This document shows, one piece after another, positions 1 to 8,540 of a stretch of 59,381 nucleotides of DNA (within the stretch, counting starts at the first letter, position 1; every line of letters starts with the position of its first letter). The notes beneath the pieces were generated by a model. It saw only the letters and a list, made by a program, of their open reading frames with translations, had not been told where the DNA came from and searched no databases. Origin of the DNA: an uncultured Bacilli bacterium (GTDB taxonomy: Bacteria; Bacillota_I; Bacilli_A; RF39; UBA660); assembly GCA_934087065.1 (NCBI GenBank), contig CAKOIS010000006.1, positions 1 to 59,381 on the forward strand, in the 5' to 3' direction. Position numbers and translations under genes: made by a program.

Positions 1-30
1 TTTATTTTGTACTAAAGAGTTAATTTTCAT
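1..30 (-). CDS. Possible 5' end of a gene running off the left edge
   Basis: On the minus strand an ATG at 30-28 sits about 8 bases after AGGAAGTG and opens the frame MKINSLVQNK before leaving the window. The same start with one change (MKVNSLVQNK) occurs in the second copy of the 76-bp repeat, where the frame soon stops. I do not recognise the peptide. Too little is visible to call a product. Confidence 0.3.
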   Translation of the reverse strand, partial: MKINSLVQNK

Positions 31-76
31 GTACTTCACTTCCTATCTTTATTACAAGATAATCTTATCAAAAAAA
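1..76. repeat. 76-bp dispersed repeat, copy A
   Basis: These 76 bases recur at 42653-42728 with a single difference (A versus G on the minus strand near the start codon). Read on the minus strand, the element starts directly at the U-tract of the preceding gene's terminator. It contains a small dyad (AAGATTATCTT), a Shine-Dalgarno-like AGGAAGTG and an ATG followed by about ten codons. It therefore looks like a duplicated gene 5' region. What follows lies outside the window. Confidence 0.85.
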
Positions 77-99
77 GGTGCTTGTAGTCAAGTACCTTT
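70..99 (-). terminator. Rho-independent terminator of the HD-domain gene
   Basis: The minus strand has an 11-bp stem (AAAGGTACTTG / CAAGCACCTTT, one mismatch) around a 4-base loop, followed by seven U. The first arm overlaps the HD-domain stop codon. Confidence 0.75.
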
Positions 100-668
100 T
101 AACATATTATTTCGTTATTTTCATCAAAGTTTATATTTATAAACTTTTGAGCAGCTAAGTAATCACACATATGGACAAATCTTTGGTATTTAGTTTTTGG
201 TTTTTGTAATACTTCGTTACCATTAAAGTCAGTATTCCACTGTCCCATATGAGTTTCTATCATACTGCATACTAAGTTAACTTCTTCTTCTGTTAAAGTA
301 GTTTCTTTAGCATTATCTTTTATAAGCTTACTTGCTAAAAGTGGGTGTTCTGTTTTAGTGTATCTTTCTTCAGGTATTCCACGTTTTACCGTATCATGCA
401 TTATTAATGCAAGTATTATTAAGTCTTTCTCATCTTTTGTAAATTTGTAACCTATAGTTTCATTATTTAATAATGTATTAGCTATTTTTACAGCAGCTTT
501 AGTGTGCCTTAAGAGTCCACCTTCGCCTTGACTGAATGCAGGATGGTATTTGCCTGTAGAACTAGCAGCTTCTTTATAGAAATAATCAGGTATTTTGCTA
601 ATTAGTACTTCTACACTACTTCTAATTCTATCATTTTTAATGTAATTAAGTTCTGTATTAAAAACCAC
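99..668 (-). CDS. HD-domain phosphohydrolase
   Basis: Predicted metal-dependent phosphohydrolase; substrate unknown. An opening YIKN-x-x-IR segment is followed by PDYFY and the block GKYHPAFSQGEGGLLRHT, which supplies the first metal-binding histidine. The HD pair comes in MHDTVKRG, then HPLLASKLI, a conserved ETHMGQW and a terminal MCDYLAA. This is the pattern of small HD proteins of about 190 residues. The frame is open to a GTG at 734, but that start has no ribosome site and overlaps the upstream gene by 77 bases. I chose GTG 668: it follows GGAGGTGG by five bases and overlaps the DUF2207 gene by 11 bases, which suggests translational coupling. Curiously, the ribosome site lies inside the upstream gene's poly-glycine codons. 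The gene ends in its own terminator. Confidence 0.75.
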   Translation of the reverse strand: MVFNTELNYIKNDRIRSSVEVLISKIPDYFYKEAASSTGKYHPAFSQGEGGLLRHTKAAVKIANTLLNNETIGYKFTKDEKDLIILALIMHDTVKRGIPEERYTKTEHPLLASKLIKDNAKETTLTEEEVNLVCSMIETHMGQWNTDFNGNEVLQKPKTKYQRFVHMCDYLAAQKFININFDENNEIIC

Positions 669-2586
669 GGCCGCCACCTCCGCCTCCGCCGAAGCCTCCA
701 CCAGAAGAAAATCCTCCGCCGAAACCACTTCCACTTGAACTAGAGCTTTCAGCTATTTTAGACGATACTTCAGAATGTGCTGTAGAAATTGACGAGTGTA
801 CTGTTCTATTAATATCGCTATTTAAACTACTCCATAAGTAATAATCAAATACAAAATCTCTATTAGTGTAATCATTTGGATACATCTCATTAAACTTAAT
901 TTTCATAGTCTTACTTACTTTATCAGCAAGTCCAAATATATTAGCATACACTAAGTATCTTTCCCATAACTTAATTTCTGGAAGTTCTTTTTCATCAAAT
1001 CTACCAAAGTCTTTTAAAAATCTTTCAAAAGCTTTCCATTTATGATAGTCTAAGTTACCTCTTTCAGTTCTTTTGTTAAAGCTAACTAAGTATATAATAT
1101 AAACTATTGTACTAATTATAACTATAAATGCAAGTAAGTTAAACATACCTAGTTTTATATCTAAATAAAGTATTAATATACTTACTAAGGCATATAGTGA
1201 AAACTTAAGTTTAACACTGCTATTATTTTCATAGAAGTTTAATTTTTCACTTTCATTAGTAACATTACTTTTCCAAGTATCAAACCCTTTTAAGAATGGA
1301 CTAGTTGTACCATTAACTTCTTTAGCATACTTCTTTATATCTTTTAAAGTAACCATATTATTACTTCCAGCTTTATTAAAAAGTATATCCATTACTTTCT
1401 TTTCGCCTTCATTTAAATCACTTTCATCTAGTGTAGTTCTAGTAAATTTATAGTCTTTCTTATCTAACTTTTCAAAACTAATTTTTTTCTTATATATTAG
1501 ATTTAATATACTAGTAGAAAAAGCTTTTTCAGTTATCTTTTTATCATATAGGTATTCAATTGATGTTACATCATAATCATCTATAAACTCTCTATTGTAT
1601 TCCATATCAAAAGAGCGCTTTCTTTCTTTGTCATACTTAATATATAGATAAACTATTATTAATAGTAAGATTAATAAATAAGTCCCACTTAAAGCGTATG
1701 TTCCATACACTAATATTTTAGCAGTTTTTCTTTGTTTATTAGCATCATCAGCTCTTGCTTGTTCTACTTCTAGTATTTTGTCTAACGCATCAACATTACT
1801 TTTCTTTAAGAATGGATGGTCTACCATAATTAAACTTTTATCAAAAACCATTCTCATATCTACTGGAGTATTCTTACTTAAGCCTTCAATTTTTAAGTAT
1901 CCACCATAGTATTTAGTAACACCATCAACTTCGTCAGCTATTCTACTAACTTCTCCACTTAGTGGACCATGTGCCCATACCCTAGTTTCTGTAGTAGTTG
2001 CCTGTGGTAAAACAACTCTTAGTTGGTACCTTCCTATATCATCATCAAAGTTATTAACTATAAAATTTAAATACAACTCTGCTACATCATTATGTAGTAC
2101 TACAGTATTACCTAAAGTATATTCTATATAAAAGTATGTACTAGAATTAATTGTTTCATTATACATCTTTATACTTTTGCCATTTGTAATATCACTAATT
2201 GTATAACATCCACGACTATTAGTGCATTTACTAAATTCAGTCACTTCACTATTAAACGCATCAAAACTTAACTCTCCATTATAGTTTATACTACCAACTT
2301 TTATATTGTCTATACCAGTTGGGTTATATATACTACTTCCTTCAAAACTAGAAGTATCTCCTGTAAAGTCTCCTAATCTATCATTTTTATAAACTAAGTC
2401 TCTTATATAACCATTATAACTACCAGTACTCTTGATAATCTCTCTCACTTTTAAATTTCCACTTATATCAATACTAGCATCTACTATATAGTCTTCTATT
2501 TCATAATCAACTTGATCACTACTTACTGCATAGTTAATACTAATAAATGAAAATAAACTTATTATTAAAACCAATATTTTTTTCAT
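658..2586 (-). CDS. DUF2207 family membrane protein
   Basis: A 642-residue membrane protein of the DUF2207 family; molecular function unknown. Residues 1-20 form a signal peptide (MKKILVLIISLFSFISINYA). An extracytoplasmic domain of about 270 residues follows (starting DYEIEDYIVDASIDISGN, typical of the family), then a transmembrane helix near 294-316. A cytoplasmic part contains a further hydrophobic hairpin near 460-505. The C-terminus is a Ser/Gly-rich tail of FGGG and GGGGGGG runs, usual for this family. It lies just downstream of lemA, a frequent partner of DUF2207 genes, which suggests a shared envelope role. A good ribosome site (AGGAGG) precedes ATG 2586. Its 3' end overlaps the HD-domain gene. 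Confidence 0.85.
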   Translation of the reverse strand: MKKILVLIISLFSFISINYAVSSDQVDYEIEDYIVDASIDISGNLKVREIIKSTGSYNGYIRDLVYKNDRLGDFTGDTSSFEGSSIYNPTGIDNIKVGSINYNGELSFDAFNSEVTEFSKCTNSRGCYTISDITNGKSIKMYNETINSSTYFYIEYTLGNTVVLHNDVAELYLNFIVNNFDDDIGRYQLRVVLPQATTTETRVWAHGPLSGEVSRIADEVDGVTKYYGGYLKIEGLSKNTPVDMRMVFDKSLIMVDHPFLKKSNVDALDKILEVEQARADDANKQRKTAKILVYGTYALSGTYLLILLLIIVYLYIKYDKERKRSFDMEYNREFIDDYDVTSIEYLYDKKITEKAFSTSILNLIYKKKISFEKLDKKDYKFTRTTLDESDLNEGEKKVMDILFNKAGSNNMVTLKDIKKYAKEVNGTTSPFLKGFDTWKSNVTNESEKLNFYENNSSVKLKFSLYALVSILILYLDIKLGMFNLLAFIVIISTIVYIIYLVSFNKRTERGNLDYHKWKAFERFLKDFGRFDEKELPEIKLWERYLVYANIFGLADKVSKTMKIKFNEMYPNDYTNRDFVFDYYLWSSLNSDINRTVHSSISTAHSEVSSKIAESSSSSGSGFGGGFSSGGGFGGGGGGGRGF

Positions 2587-2603
2587 AAATCCTCCTATTA
2601 AAA

Positions 2604-2629
2604 GAAAAAAGCTTACATTTAGTAAGCTT
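2604..2629 (-). terminator. Terminator after lemA
   Basis: A perfect 8-bp stem AAGCTTAC / GTAAGCTT with a 5-base loop is followed by a U-rich tract on the minus strand. It overlaps the lemA stop codon and lies just before the DUF2207 ribosome site, so it may only attenuate read-through. Confidence 0.65.
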
Positions 2630-3179
2630 AAAACTGTACTTTTGGAGCAACTTTAGCTTCTGCTTCTGCTTCAAAGAATGCTTCCTTTTTAAATCCAAAT
2701 ATTTTAGCAACTAAATTTGAAGGAAATAATTCAACTTTATTATTTAAAGATAAAACTGTATCATTATAAAATTGTCTAGCACTAGATATTTTATCTTCTG
2801 TTTCTTCTAGATTACTTTGAAGTTTTAAGAAACTTGTATCAGCTTTTAATTCAGGATAACTTTCGCTTAATGCAAATAATTGTCTAATAGCGCCAGTTAA
2901 CTCATTATTAGCTTTCATCTCATCTTCTTTTGTACTTGCTACAGTAAATTTATTTCTTGCTTCAATTACCCCTTTCAAAGTATCACTTTCATGTTTTGCA
3001 TAGCCTTTAACAGTTTCCACTATATTAGGTATTAAGTCAAATCTCCTTTTTAATTGTACTTCAATTTGTGCCCATTGGTCTTTTACTCTATTTCTTAATT
3101 TAATTAAAGTATTATATGTACTAATTACATAAAGAATGATTAAAAGAACAACAATTCCCACGATTATCCATGGATTCAT
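2628..3179 (-). CDS. lemA: LemA family protein
   Basis: A 183-residue LemA-family protein. An N-terminal transmembrane helix (about residues 4-22, WIIVGIVVLLIILYV) is followed by the family motif YNTLIKLRNRVKDQWAQIEVQLKRR (given here as a region, residues about 22-46) and DLIPNIVETVKGYAKHE. The rest is predicted long alpha-helices, including SYPELKADTSFLKLQ and ARQFYNDTV, both hallmarks of LemA. The exact role is unknown in bacteria; LemA genes often sit beside DUF2207 genes, as here. ATG 3179 is preceded by GGAAAGGTGG. The length is normal for the family. Confidence 0.92.
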   Translation of the reverse strand: MNPWIIVGIVVLLIILYVISTYNTLIKLRNRVKDQWAQIEVQLKRRFDLIPNIVETVKGYAKHESDTLKGVIEARNKFTVASTKEDEMKANNELTGAIRQLFALSESYPELKADTSFLKLQSNLEETEDKISSARQFYNDTVLSLNNKVELFPSNLVAKIFGFKKEAFFEAEAEAKVAPKVQF

Positions 3180-3228
3180 ATCATTACCACCTTTCCTATT
3201 TAATTATACAATAAATATTTTTATTTAT

Positions 3229-5586
3229 CTACATATTTTTTAGTTTTGCATTATATTTTACAGTAATTCCATCAATAATACTATTAAATGAAGCCATAAC
3301 TTCTTCTTCAGTTAAAGTTCTATCGTCACTCATATAGTTAAGAGTAAATGTTAAACTCTTTTCTTTACCCATGATGTATTCGTCGTACGCTACTACTTCT
3401 GTAAGTGTTTTACCACCAAGTTTTCTAATATCTTTAATAATATCATCACTTACTACAACATCACTGAATATAAATGATATATCTTTTTTAATACTAGGAT
3501 ACTTACTTAATTCTTTAAACTTAATCTTACCAGATTTAACACTTCTTAATGTACTTAAGTTAATTTCACATACATACAAGTCTTCCTTGTTTACTAGTGG
3601 ATGTACTTTACCAATAAATCCAACGGTTACCCCATTTAGTATTATGTTTGCACTCATATATGGATGCATTTCTTTAATAGTCACGTTACTTACAAACGAG
3701 TATCTTCCTTTATAACCTAAATAGTCTAGTAAAGACTCAACTACACCTTTTAAATAATAGAAGTCTGTTTTAACACTAGTATTAATTCCAGTAATATATT
3801 CTCCACTCATTAAAATAGATAACTTACTTGTTTCAACATACTCATTTTCTACTTTAGAATAACATGAACCAATTTCAAATATGCTTACATTTTTGATGTT
3901 TCTTGCTTTATTATATTCATACACATTAATTAAAGACGAGATTAAACTATTTCTTAAAGTACTTCTTTCACTATTTAAAGGTTCCATTACTTCAACTGGA
4001 GTAAACTCTTCACTTACAAATTTATTAATATCTTTTTTATTGATAAGGCTATATGTAATAGTTTCATTTAGTCCCATATCACTTAGTTTAGTCTTAATAA
4101 TTCTATCATAGTTATCATACTTACTTCTTCCATTGTTAGTGCTAGGTAGTGTAGCAGGTACTTCATCAACCCCATAAATTCTACCAATTTCTTCTATAAT
4201 ATCTTCCTTAATAGACACATCTAACCTTCTACTAGGTACAATTATATCAAACTCATCATTATTAATGTTTACACTAAATTTAAGTTTATTTAATACATTT
4301 ACAACATCTTCCTTAGTTAGACTAAGTCCTAGAACACTATTGATTTTCTCAAGCGAGATTATTACGTGTTTTTCACTCTTATCAACTTTATCATAGATTA
4401 TTAAGCCTTCACTAACTGTACCACCAGCAAGACTAGAAAGTAACTCTTTACTTCTATTGATAGCTAAGTATGTTCTTTTATAGTCAAGACCTTTTTCAAA
4501 TCTACTAGATGCTTCACTTCTTAATATTCTCTTAGCAGTTTTTCTAATAACACCAGGAGTAAATATTGCACTTTCTATAAGAATGTTTTTAGTATCCATT
4601 GTTACTTCAGTAGAAAGTCCGCCCATCACACCAGCTAGTCCAATTGCGCCACTTTCGTTATATATTACTATATCATTATTTGTTAGTTTTCTTTCTGTTT
4701 TATCTAGTGTAGTTAGCACTTCTTCACTATTAGCCATTCTAACACCAATTAACTTACCTACTTTATCAGCGTCATAAAAGTGAAGTGGTTGACCAGTTTC
4801 AAGCATAACATAGTTACTTATATCAACTACGTTGTTAATAGGTCTTATGCCTGAAGCTATTAAAGCATTTTTAATGTAATCAGGGCTTTCCTTAATAGTA
4901 ACGTTGTTAACTCTTCCTAATAAATACAATGAACAATTATTAGTATCAACACTCAAGTTAACATCACAAAGGAATGTATCTTTAACACTTTCATAAACTG
5001 GTGTAGGCTCACTAACTGGTTTATCATACACTGCACCTAATTCGTAAGCTAACCCTATCATGCTAAGTAAATCACTTCTGTTTGCAGTTAACTCAAAATC
5101 TACTATCTCATCATCTAAACCAAGATACTCTAAAGCATCCATCCCAACAGGTGCGTCACTTGGTAACTCATGTATTCCGTTTATATCCATTTCACTTAAG
5201 AATTTCTTATCAAACCCTAGTTCTTCTAAACTACAGCACATTCCGTTACTTATTGCCCCTCTTATAACACCTTTTTTAATTGTACCACCAGGCAACACTG
5301 CTCCATCTTTTGCAACGATTACTTTTAAGCCTTTTCTCATATTAGGTGCACCACATACTATATCAAGTACTTCATCTCCAACATCAATTTTACATACGTG
5401 CAAATGGTCGCTATCTGGGTGCATTTCACACTCTAAAACGTATCCAACAACTAAATTAGTCGCATTAACTAGTTTTCCAGCATAATCATACTCGTTACCA
5501 ACACGTGTCATATCTTCAGCAATAGTTTTTATATCAATACTTTTAACATCAATATAATTACTTACAAACTTTTTACTTAGTATCAT
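3229..5586 (-). CDS. pheT: Phenylalanyl-tRNA synthetase beta subunit
   Basis: Beta subunit (785 residues) of the heterotetrameric cytoplasmic phenylalanyl-tRNA synthetase, which charges tRNA-Phe. In order: an N-terminal tRNA-binding (EMAP-like) domain with VVGYVLECEMHPDSDHLHVCKID, the B3/B4 editing domain (GRVNNVTIKESP, RPINNVVDISNYVMLE), the B5 domain (residues about 400-470), the catalytic-like core with SRFEKGLD and IGRIYGVDEVP, and a C-terminal anticodon-binding ferredoxin-like domain (SKYPSIKKDISF, LTFTL). ATG 5586 overlaps the pheS stop by one base, so the two are translationally coupled. The length is standard for Firmicutes. Expression should follow the T-box ahead of pheS. Confidence 0.97.
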   Translation of the reverse strand: MILSKKFVSNYIDVKSIDIKTIAEDMTRVGNEYDYAGKLVNATNLVVGYVLECEMHPDSDHLHVCKIDVGDEVLDIVCGAPNMRKGLKVIVAKDGAVLPGGTIKKGVIRGAISNGMCCSLEELGFDKKFLSEMDINGIHELPSDAPVGMDALEYLGLDDEIVDFELTANRSDLLSMIGLAYELGAVYDKPVSEPTPVYESVKDTFLCDVNLSVDTNNCSLYLLGRVNNVTIKESPDYIKNALIASGIRPINNVVDISNYVMLETGQPLHFYDADKVGKLIGVRMANSEEVLTTLDKTERKLTNNDIVIYNESGAIGLAGVMGGLSTEVTMDTKNILIESAIFTPGVIRKTAKRILRSEASSRFEKGLDYKRTYLAINRSKELLSSLAGGTVSEGLIIYDKVDKSEKHVIISLEKINSVLGLSLTKEDVVNVLNKLKFSVNINNDEFDIIVPSRRLDVSIKEDIIEEIGRIYGVDEVPATLPSTNNGRSKYDNYDRIIKTKLSDMGLNETITYSLINKKDINKFVSEEFTPVEVMEPLNSERSTLRNSLISSLINVYEYNKARNIKNVSIFEIGSCYSKVENEYVETSKLSILMSGEYITGINTSVKTDFYYLKGVVESLLDYLGYKGRYSFVSNVTIKEMHPYMSANIILNGVTVGFIGKVHPLVNKEDLYVCEINLSTLRSVKSGKIKFKELSKYPSIKKDISFIFSDVVVSDDIIKDIRKLGGKTLTEVVAYDEYIMGKEKSLTFTLNYMSDDRTLTEEEVMASFNSIIDGITVKYNAKLKNM

Positions 5587-6629
5587 TATTTAGTCTCCTT
5601 TCTATTAAAGTTATTTAAGAGTCTTATATCATTTGTATAAATATTTCTTAAATCAGTTATACCATACTTAAACATTGCAAGTCTATCAAGCCCTACACCA
5701 AAAGCAAAGCCTGTATAAACTTCAGGGTCATATCCACACATTCTAAGTACGTTTGGATGAACCATTCCTGAACCAAGTATTTCTATCCAACCAATATTTT
5801 TACATAATGGACACCCTTTACCACCACATTTAAAACAAGTTACATCTACTTCATAAGATGGTTCAGTAAATCCAAAATAACTAGGTCTAAATCTAATACT
5901 AGTATTTTCTCCAAGCATTCCTTTAGCCATTTCTAAAAGAGTTCCCTTTAAATCACTTAAGCTAATATTTTTGTCTACAACTAGACCTTCTAACTGCATA
6001 AATTGATGTGAGTGAGTTGCATCGTCATCATCTCTTCTATAAACTTTACCAGGACAAACCATTTTAATTGGAGTTTTCTCGGTATTTGCAAGCATTGTCC
6101 TTACCTGTACACTACTAGTTTGACTACGAAGTAACATATCTTCAGTTATATAGAAAGTATCTTGCATATCCCTTGCTGGATGGTCTTTTGGAATATTTAA
6201 CTTTTCAAAACAGTTTACATCAGTTTCAATTTCAGGCCCAGTTACAACATCATAACCCATGCTAACAAACAAGTCTTCTAAGTCGTTTCTCACTAAAGTT
6301 AATGGATGCATACTACCAGACTTAACTTTTTTACCAGGTAAAGTAACATCAATTCTCTCGCTTTCTAACTTCTTGTTTAACTCCTCTGTACTTAAATTTT
6401 CATACTTTTCGTCAAATAAACTATTAAAGTTAGTTCTAAACTCATTAGTTAAAACTCCTACACTTTTCTTTAAATCATTACTCATTGTACCAATACTTTT
6501 CATAATTTCAGTAAATTCACTTTGTTTACCAAAGTACTTACTTTTAATTAAGTTTAACTCATCTATTTTTTTACTACTTTCAATTTCTTTTCTAGCATTT
6601 TCAAGTAAACTACTTAATTTTTCTTTCAT
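5586..6629 (-). CDS. pheS: Phenylalanyl-tRNA synthetase alpha subunit
   Basis: Catalytic alpha subunit (347 residues) of phenylalanyl-tRNA synthetase. Residues 1-90 form the N-terminal coiled coil that contacts tRNA. The class II core follows: motif 1 around HPLTLVRNDLEDLF, motif 2 around VYRRDDDDATHSHQFMQLEG, the Cys-rich insertion CFKCGGKGCPLC common in bacterial PheS, and motif 3 GFAFGVGLDRLAMFKYGI. ATG 6629 follows AAGGGTGATAAT. It is the first gene after the T-box leader and is coupled to pheT by a one-base overlap. Confidence 0.97.
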   Translation of the reverse strand: MKEKLSSLLENARKEIESSKKIDELNLIKSKYFGKQSEFTEIMKSIGTMSNDLKKSVGVLTNEFRTNFNSLFDEKYENLSTEELNKKLESERIDVTLPGKKVKSGSMHPLTLVRNDLEDLFVSMGYDVVTGPEIETDVNCFEKLNIPKDHPARDMQDTFYITEDMLLRSQTSSVQVRTMLANTEKTPIKMVCPGKVYRRDDDDATHSHQFMQLEGLVVDKNISLSDLKGTLLEMAKGMLGENTSIRFRPSYFGFTEPSYEVDVTCFKCGGKGCPLCKNIGWIEILGSGMVHPNVLRMCGYDPEVYTGFAFGVGLDRLAMFKYGITDLRNIYTNDIRLLNNFNRKETK

Positions 6630-6641
6630 ATTATCACCCTT

Positions 6642-6852
6642 TCAAAAATAAAAACTTCATGACTTAAGGACTACAAACTGCAGCGGTACCACCTTAATTC
6701 ATAAAGTTAATTTATGCTTCTCTTAAGTTAACGCCTTTATTACGCTCTTTTATATAATGGAAAACGAAACTTCATATATAACATTGTTAGTTTACACCTA
6801 CCACTAACTCTCTATAAATATAAATTATATACTACCCTTTTTCCTAAAAGAT
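6642..6852 (-). promoter_or_regulatory. T-box leader (tRNA-Phe responsive) of pheST
   Basis: The minus-strand leader has the T-box sequence AAGGTGGTACCGCTG at 6681-6695. Stem I is closed by GGAAAA/TTTTCC, with an apical GGTGTAAA-type loop and a TTC triplet near 6766-6768 that fits a Phe specifier. The competing terminator pairs TGAATTAAGG with CCTTAAGTCA (one mismatch) and is followed by a U-rich run just before pheS. By family knowledge, uncharged tRNA-Phe would stabilise the antiterminator and switch on pheST. The specifier assignment rests on the downstream genes and was not folded. Confidence 0.9.
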
Positions 6853-6858
6853 ACTTAT

Positions 6859-6887
6859 ATTTTAATACATTTAATTTGATTTTTCAA
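6859..6887 (-). promoter_or_regulatory. Promoter of the pheST T-box leader
   Basis: Minus-strand TTGAAA and TAAAAT separated by 17 bases, placing the start near 6852, at the beginning of the T-box fold. Confidence 0.6.
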
Positions 6888-6895
6888 GTAGCAAA

Positions 6896-8479
6896 CTAAA
6901 TATTTCTCTTTAAAACATTTATATCTCTTCCAAGATTATTATATTCACTAACTAACTCATGTAGTCTTTCTACACTTACTCCAGTTACTTTCATAATCTC
7001 TTCTGTACTAACAAGTTTTCTTGCTAAATATGTAAGCACTGCTAGACTTTCATTCTCACTAAAGTAATTAAGTAATTCTTTATATTCTTTACTTCTAGCA
7101 ATATTTCTCATATCTCTTAAACTATTAATTCTAACATCTACATACTTTTCTTTACTTTTTCTATTAAAATAATGGACTGCTTTTTCTAACATCACTTTAA
7201 TTCTATGATTATCTTCACTACTAAATGTATGTAATTCACTTGTATTTGAATAATCTACTCCATACTTCTTTTGTAAAAGCATTTTATCTTCATTACTTAG
7301 TGTATCAATAAACTCTAAAAGTAAATATTTCTCTTCAGCATTAACTCTTTCAAATAAACTCTTATACTTTTTAATTTCTCTATCTTTTAAACTCCAAGAT
7401 AACTTAGTTATAACAAAACGTGTGATATATTCGTTTTCTTTAGATGTCATAATATTTTTAGTAGTAGTCAAATCAAAATTTTCCCCATATTTCTTTATTA
7501 GAATATCTTTATCTTTTTCTTGAAGACTCTCTATTGCATTTAACACTCTTAACTTAAACTCATCCATTGTTTCATCATCAAACTTATTCTTACTTAATAT
7601 ATCAAATAATGGTTTAAAGTTAGTATGTACTAATTTAGGTTTACCACTTTTTAATCTTTCTATAGACTTTTTCCTTAATAAACTATTCTTTTGTTCAACA
7701 TTAATAGCCACTTCTTTATCTAAATTTTCTCCAAATAAACTATATATACGTTCCTGTTCTTTAGTACTTAAAAGGCTCATTCTTTCTTTAATAGTATCTA
7801 AGTCTAGATTAACATAATCAGTAATTTTAACAAACTCACCATTCTCTAACAAAGCAAACTTTCTTCTAATTAATCTACAAATTCTTACGTTTATCTCATC
7901 ATTTACTTTATTATCTACTTTATATAACTTGTCAAAGTTTTCTCCAAATTTTTTCTTTAATGTTTTAATACTTTCTTCATCCAAAGAATAAACTACTCTT
8001 AATACTTCTTCTTTAGGTCTATCAAATTGATTAAAGAATCCTTTATAAACACTAGAATAATCTACTTTTCTAGTTGATACTTTACCTTCTTTAATCGCAG
8101 TTTGTACTTTCTTTATTATATATGAATTCTTTTGTCTAATCTCTTTAGTTACTACACCACTTTTAAGTTCATTATCTTTATAAGAGTACTCTGTAAATAA
8201 ATTAACTAATTCTTTTTCTTTTAAAGTATCTATTAATTTAATTACAGTTTCTTTTGGTGCATTAAACTCATTAAATAAATTTTTCTTATATAATTTCTTA
8301 TATATTTGATTTATTACATCTTTTGCTTGTTTGCTATTTGGATTTCTGTGCTTACTATCTACACCCCAAGTATAGTAAACTAACTTCTTTTGCACGTCAG
8401 TTAACTCTTCAACTGCAGTAAGAACAGTACTTTCGTCTATTCCCATAAAATTATCAAAAAAATAATCTTTTAATTTCAT
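6896..8479 (-). CDS. Large helical-repeat protein of unknown function
   Basis: I do not recognise this 527-residue protein. It consists of five or six diverged helical repeats of about 80-100 residues. Each has an 'L-x-x-L-x-x-x-[ED]-K-x-x-L-x-K-K-[FY]-G-[EV]-[ND]-[FY]' core, seen as TLKKKFGENFDKLYK, ERIYSLFGENLDKE, DILIKKYGENFDLT and MLLQKKYGVDYSNT. A conserved RR/K-rich helix follows each core. The pattern resembles the region-4 helix (LxxREQxVIxLRYG) of sigma factors, repeated, which is an inference only. The last 50 residues (TGVSVERLHELVSEY) could be a helix-turn-helix. No transmembrane segment is seen. The frame is open to 8536, but I chose ATG 8479 because it follows a run of seven G acting as ribosome site and because the promoter lies between the two. 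It is soluble and basic, possibly nucleic-acid binding. Confidence 0.7.
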   Translation of the reverse strand: MKLKDYFFDNFMGIDESTVLTAVEELTDVQKKLVYYTWGVDSKHRNPNSKQAKDVINQIYKKLYKKNLFNEFNAPKETVIKLIDTLKEKELVNLFTEYSYKDNELKSGVVTKEIRQKNSYIIKKVQTAIKEGKVSTRKVDYSSVYKGFFNQFDRPKEEVLRVVYSLDEESIKTLKKKFGENFDKLYKVDNKVNDEINVRICRLIRRKFALLENGEFVKITDYVNLDLDTIKERMSLLSTKEQERIYSLFGENLDKEVAINVEQKNSLLRKKSIERLKSGKPKLVHTNFKPLFDILSKNKFDDETMDEFKLRVLNAIESLQEKDKDILIKKYGENFDLTTTKNIMTSKENEYITRFVITKLSWSLKDREIKKYKSLFERVNAEEKYLLLEFIDTLSNEDKMLLQKKYGVDYSNTSELHTFSSEDNHRIKVMLEKAVHYFNRKSKEKYVDVRINSLRDMRNIARSKEYKELLNYFSENESLAVLTYLARKLVSTEEIMKVTGVSVERLHELVSEYNNLGRDINVLKRNI

Positions 8480-8502
8480 ATTATCCCCCCCTAAAAAAAC
8501 AA

Positions 8503-8536
8503 ACATATTGTACCATAAATAGGTACAATATGTCAA
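8503..8536 (-). promoter_or_regulatory. 12-bp perfect dyad overlapping a promoter and terminator
   Basis: A perfect inverted repeat ACATATTGTACC / GGTACAATATGT (spacer of seven bases, 8503-8533) lies eight bases after the upstream gene's stop codon. On the minus strand it is followed by TTGTTTTTTT, so it can act as that gene's terminator. The same bases contain TTGACA (8531-8536) and TACAAT (8507-8512) at 18-base spacing, a strong promoter for the repeat protein. It is either a terminator whose stem doubles as a promoter or an operator; sequence alone does not decide. Confidence 0.6.
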
Positions 8537-8540
8537 TAGT

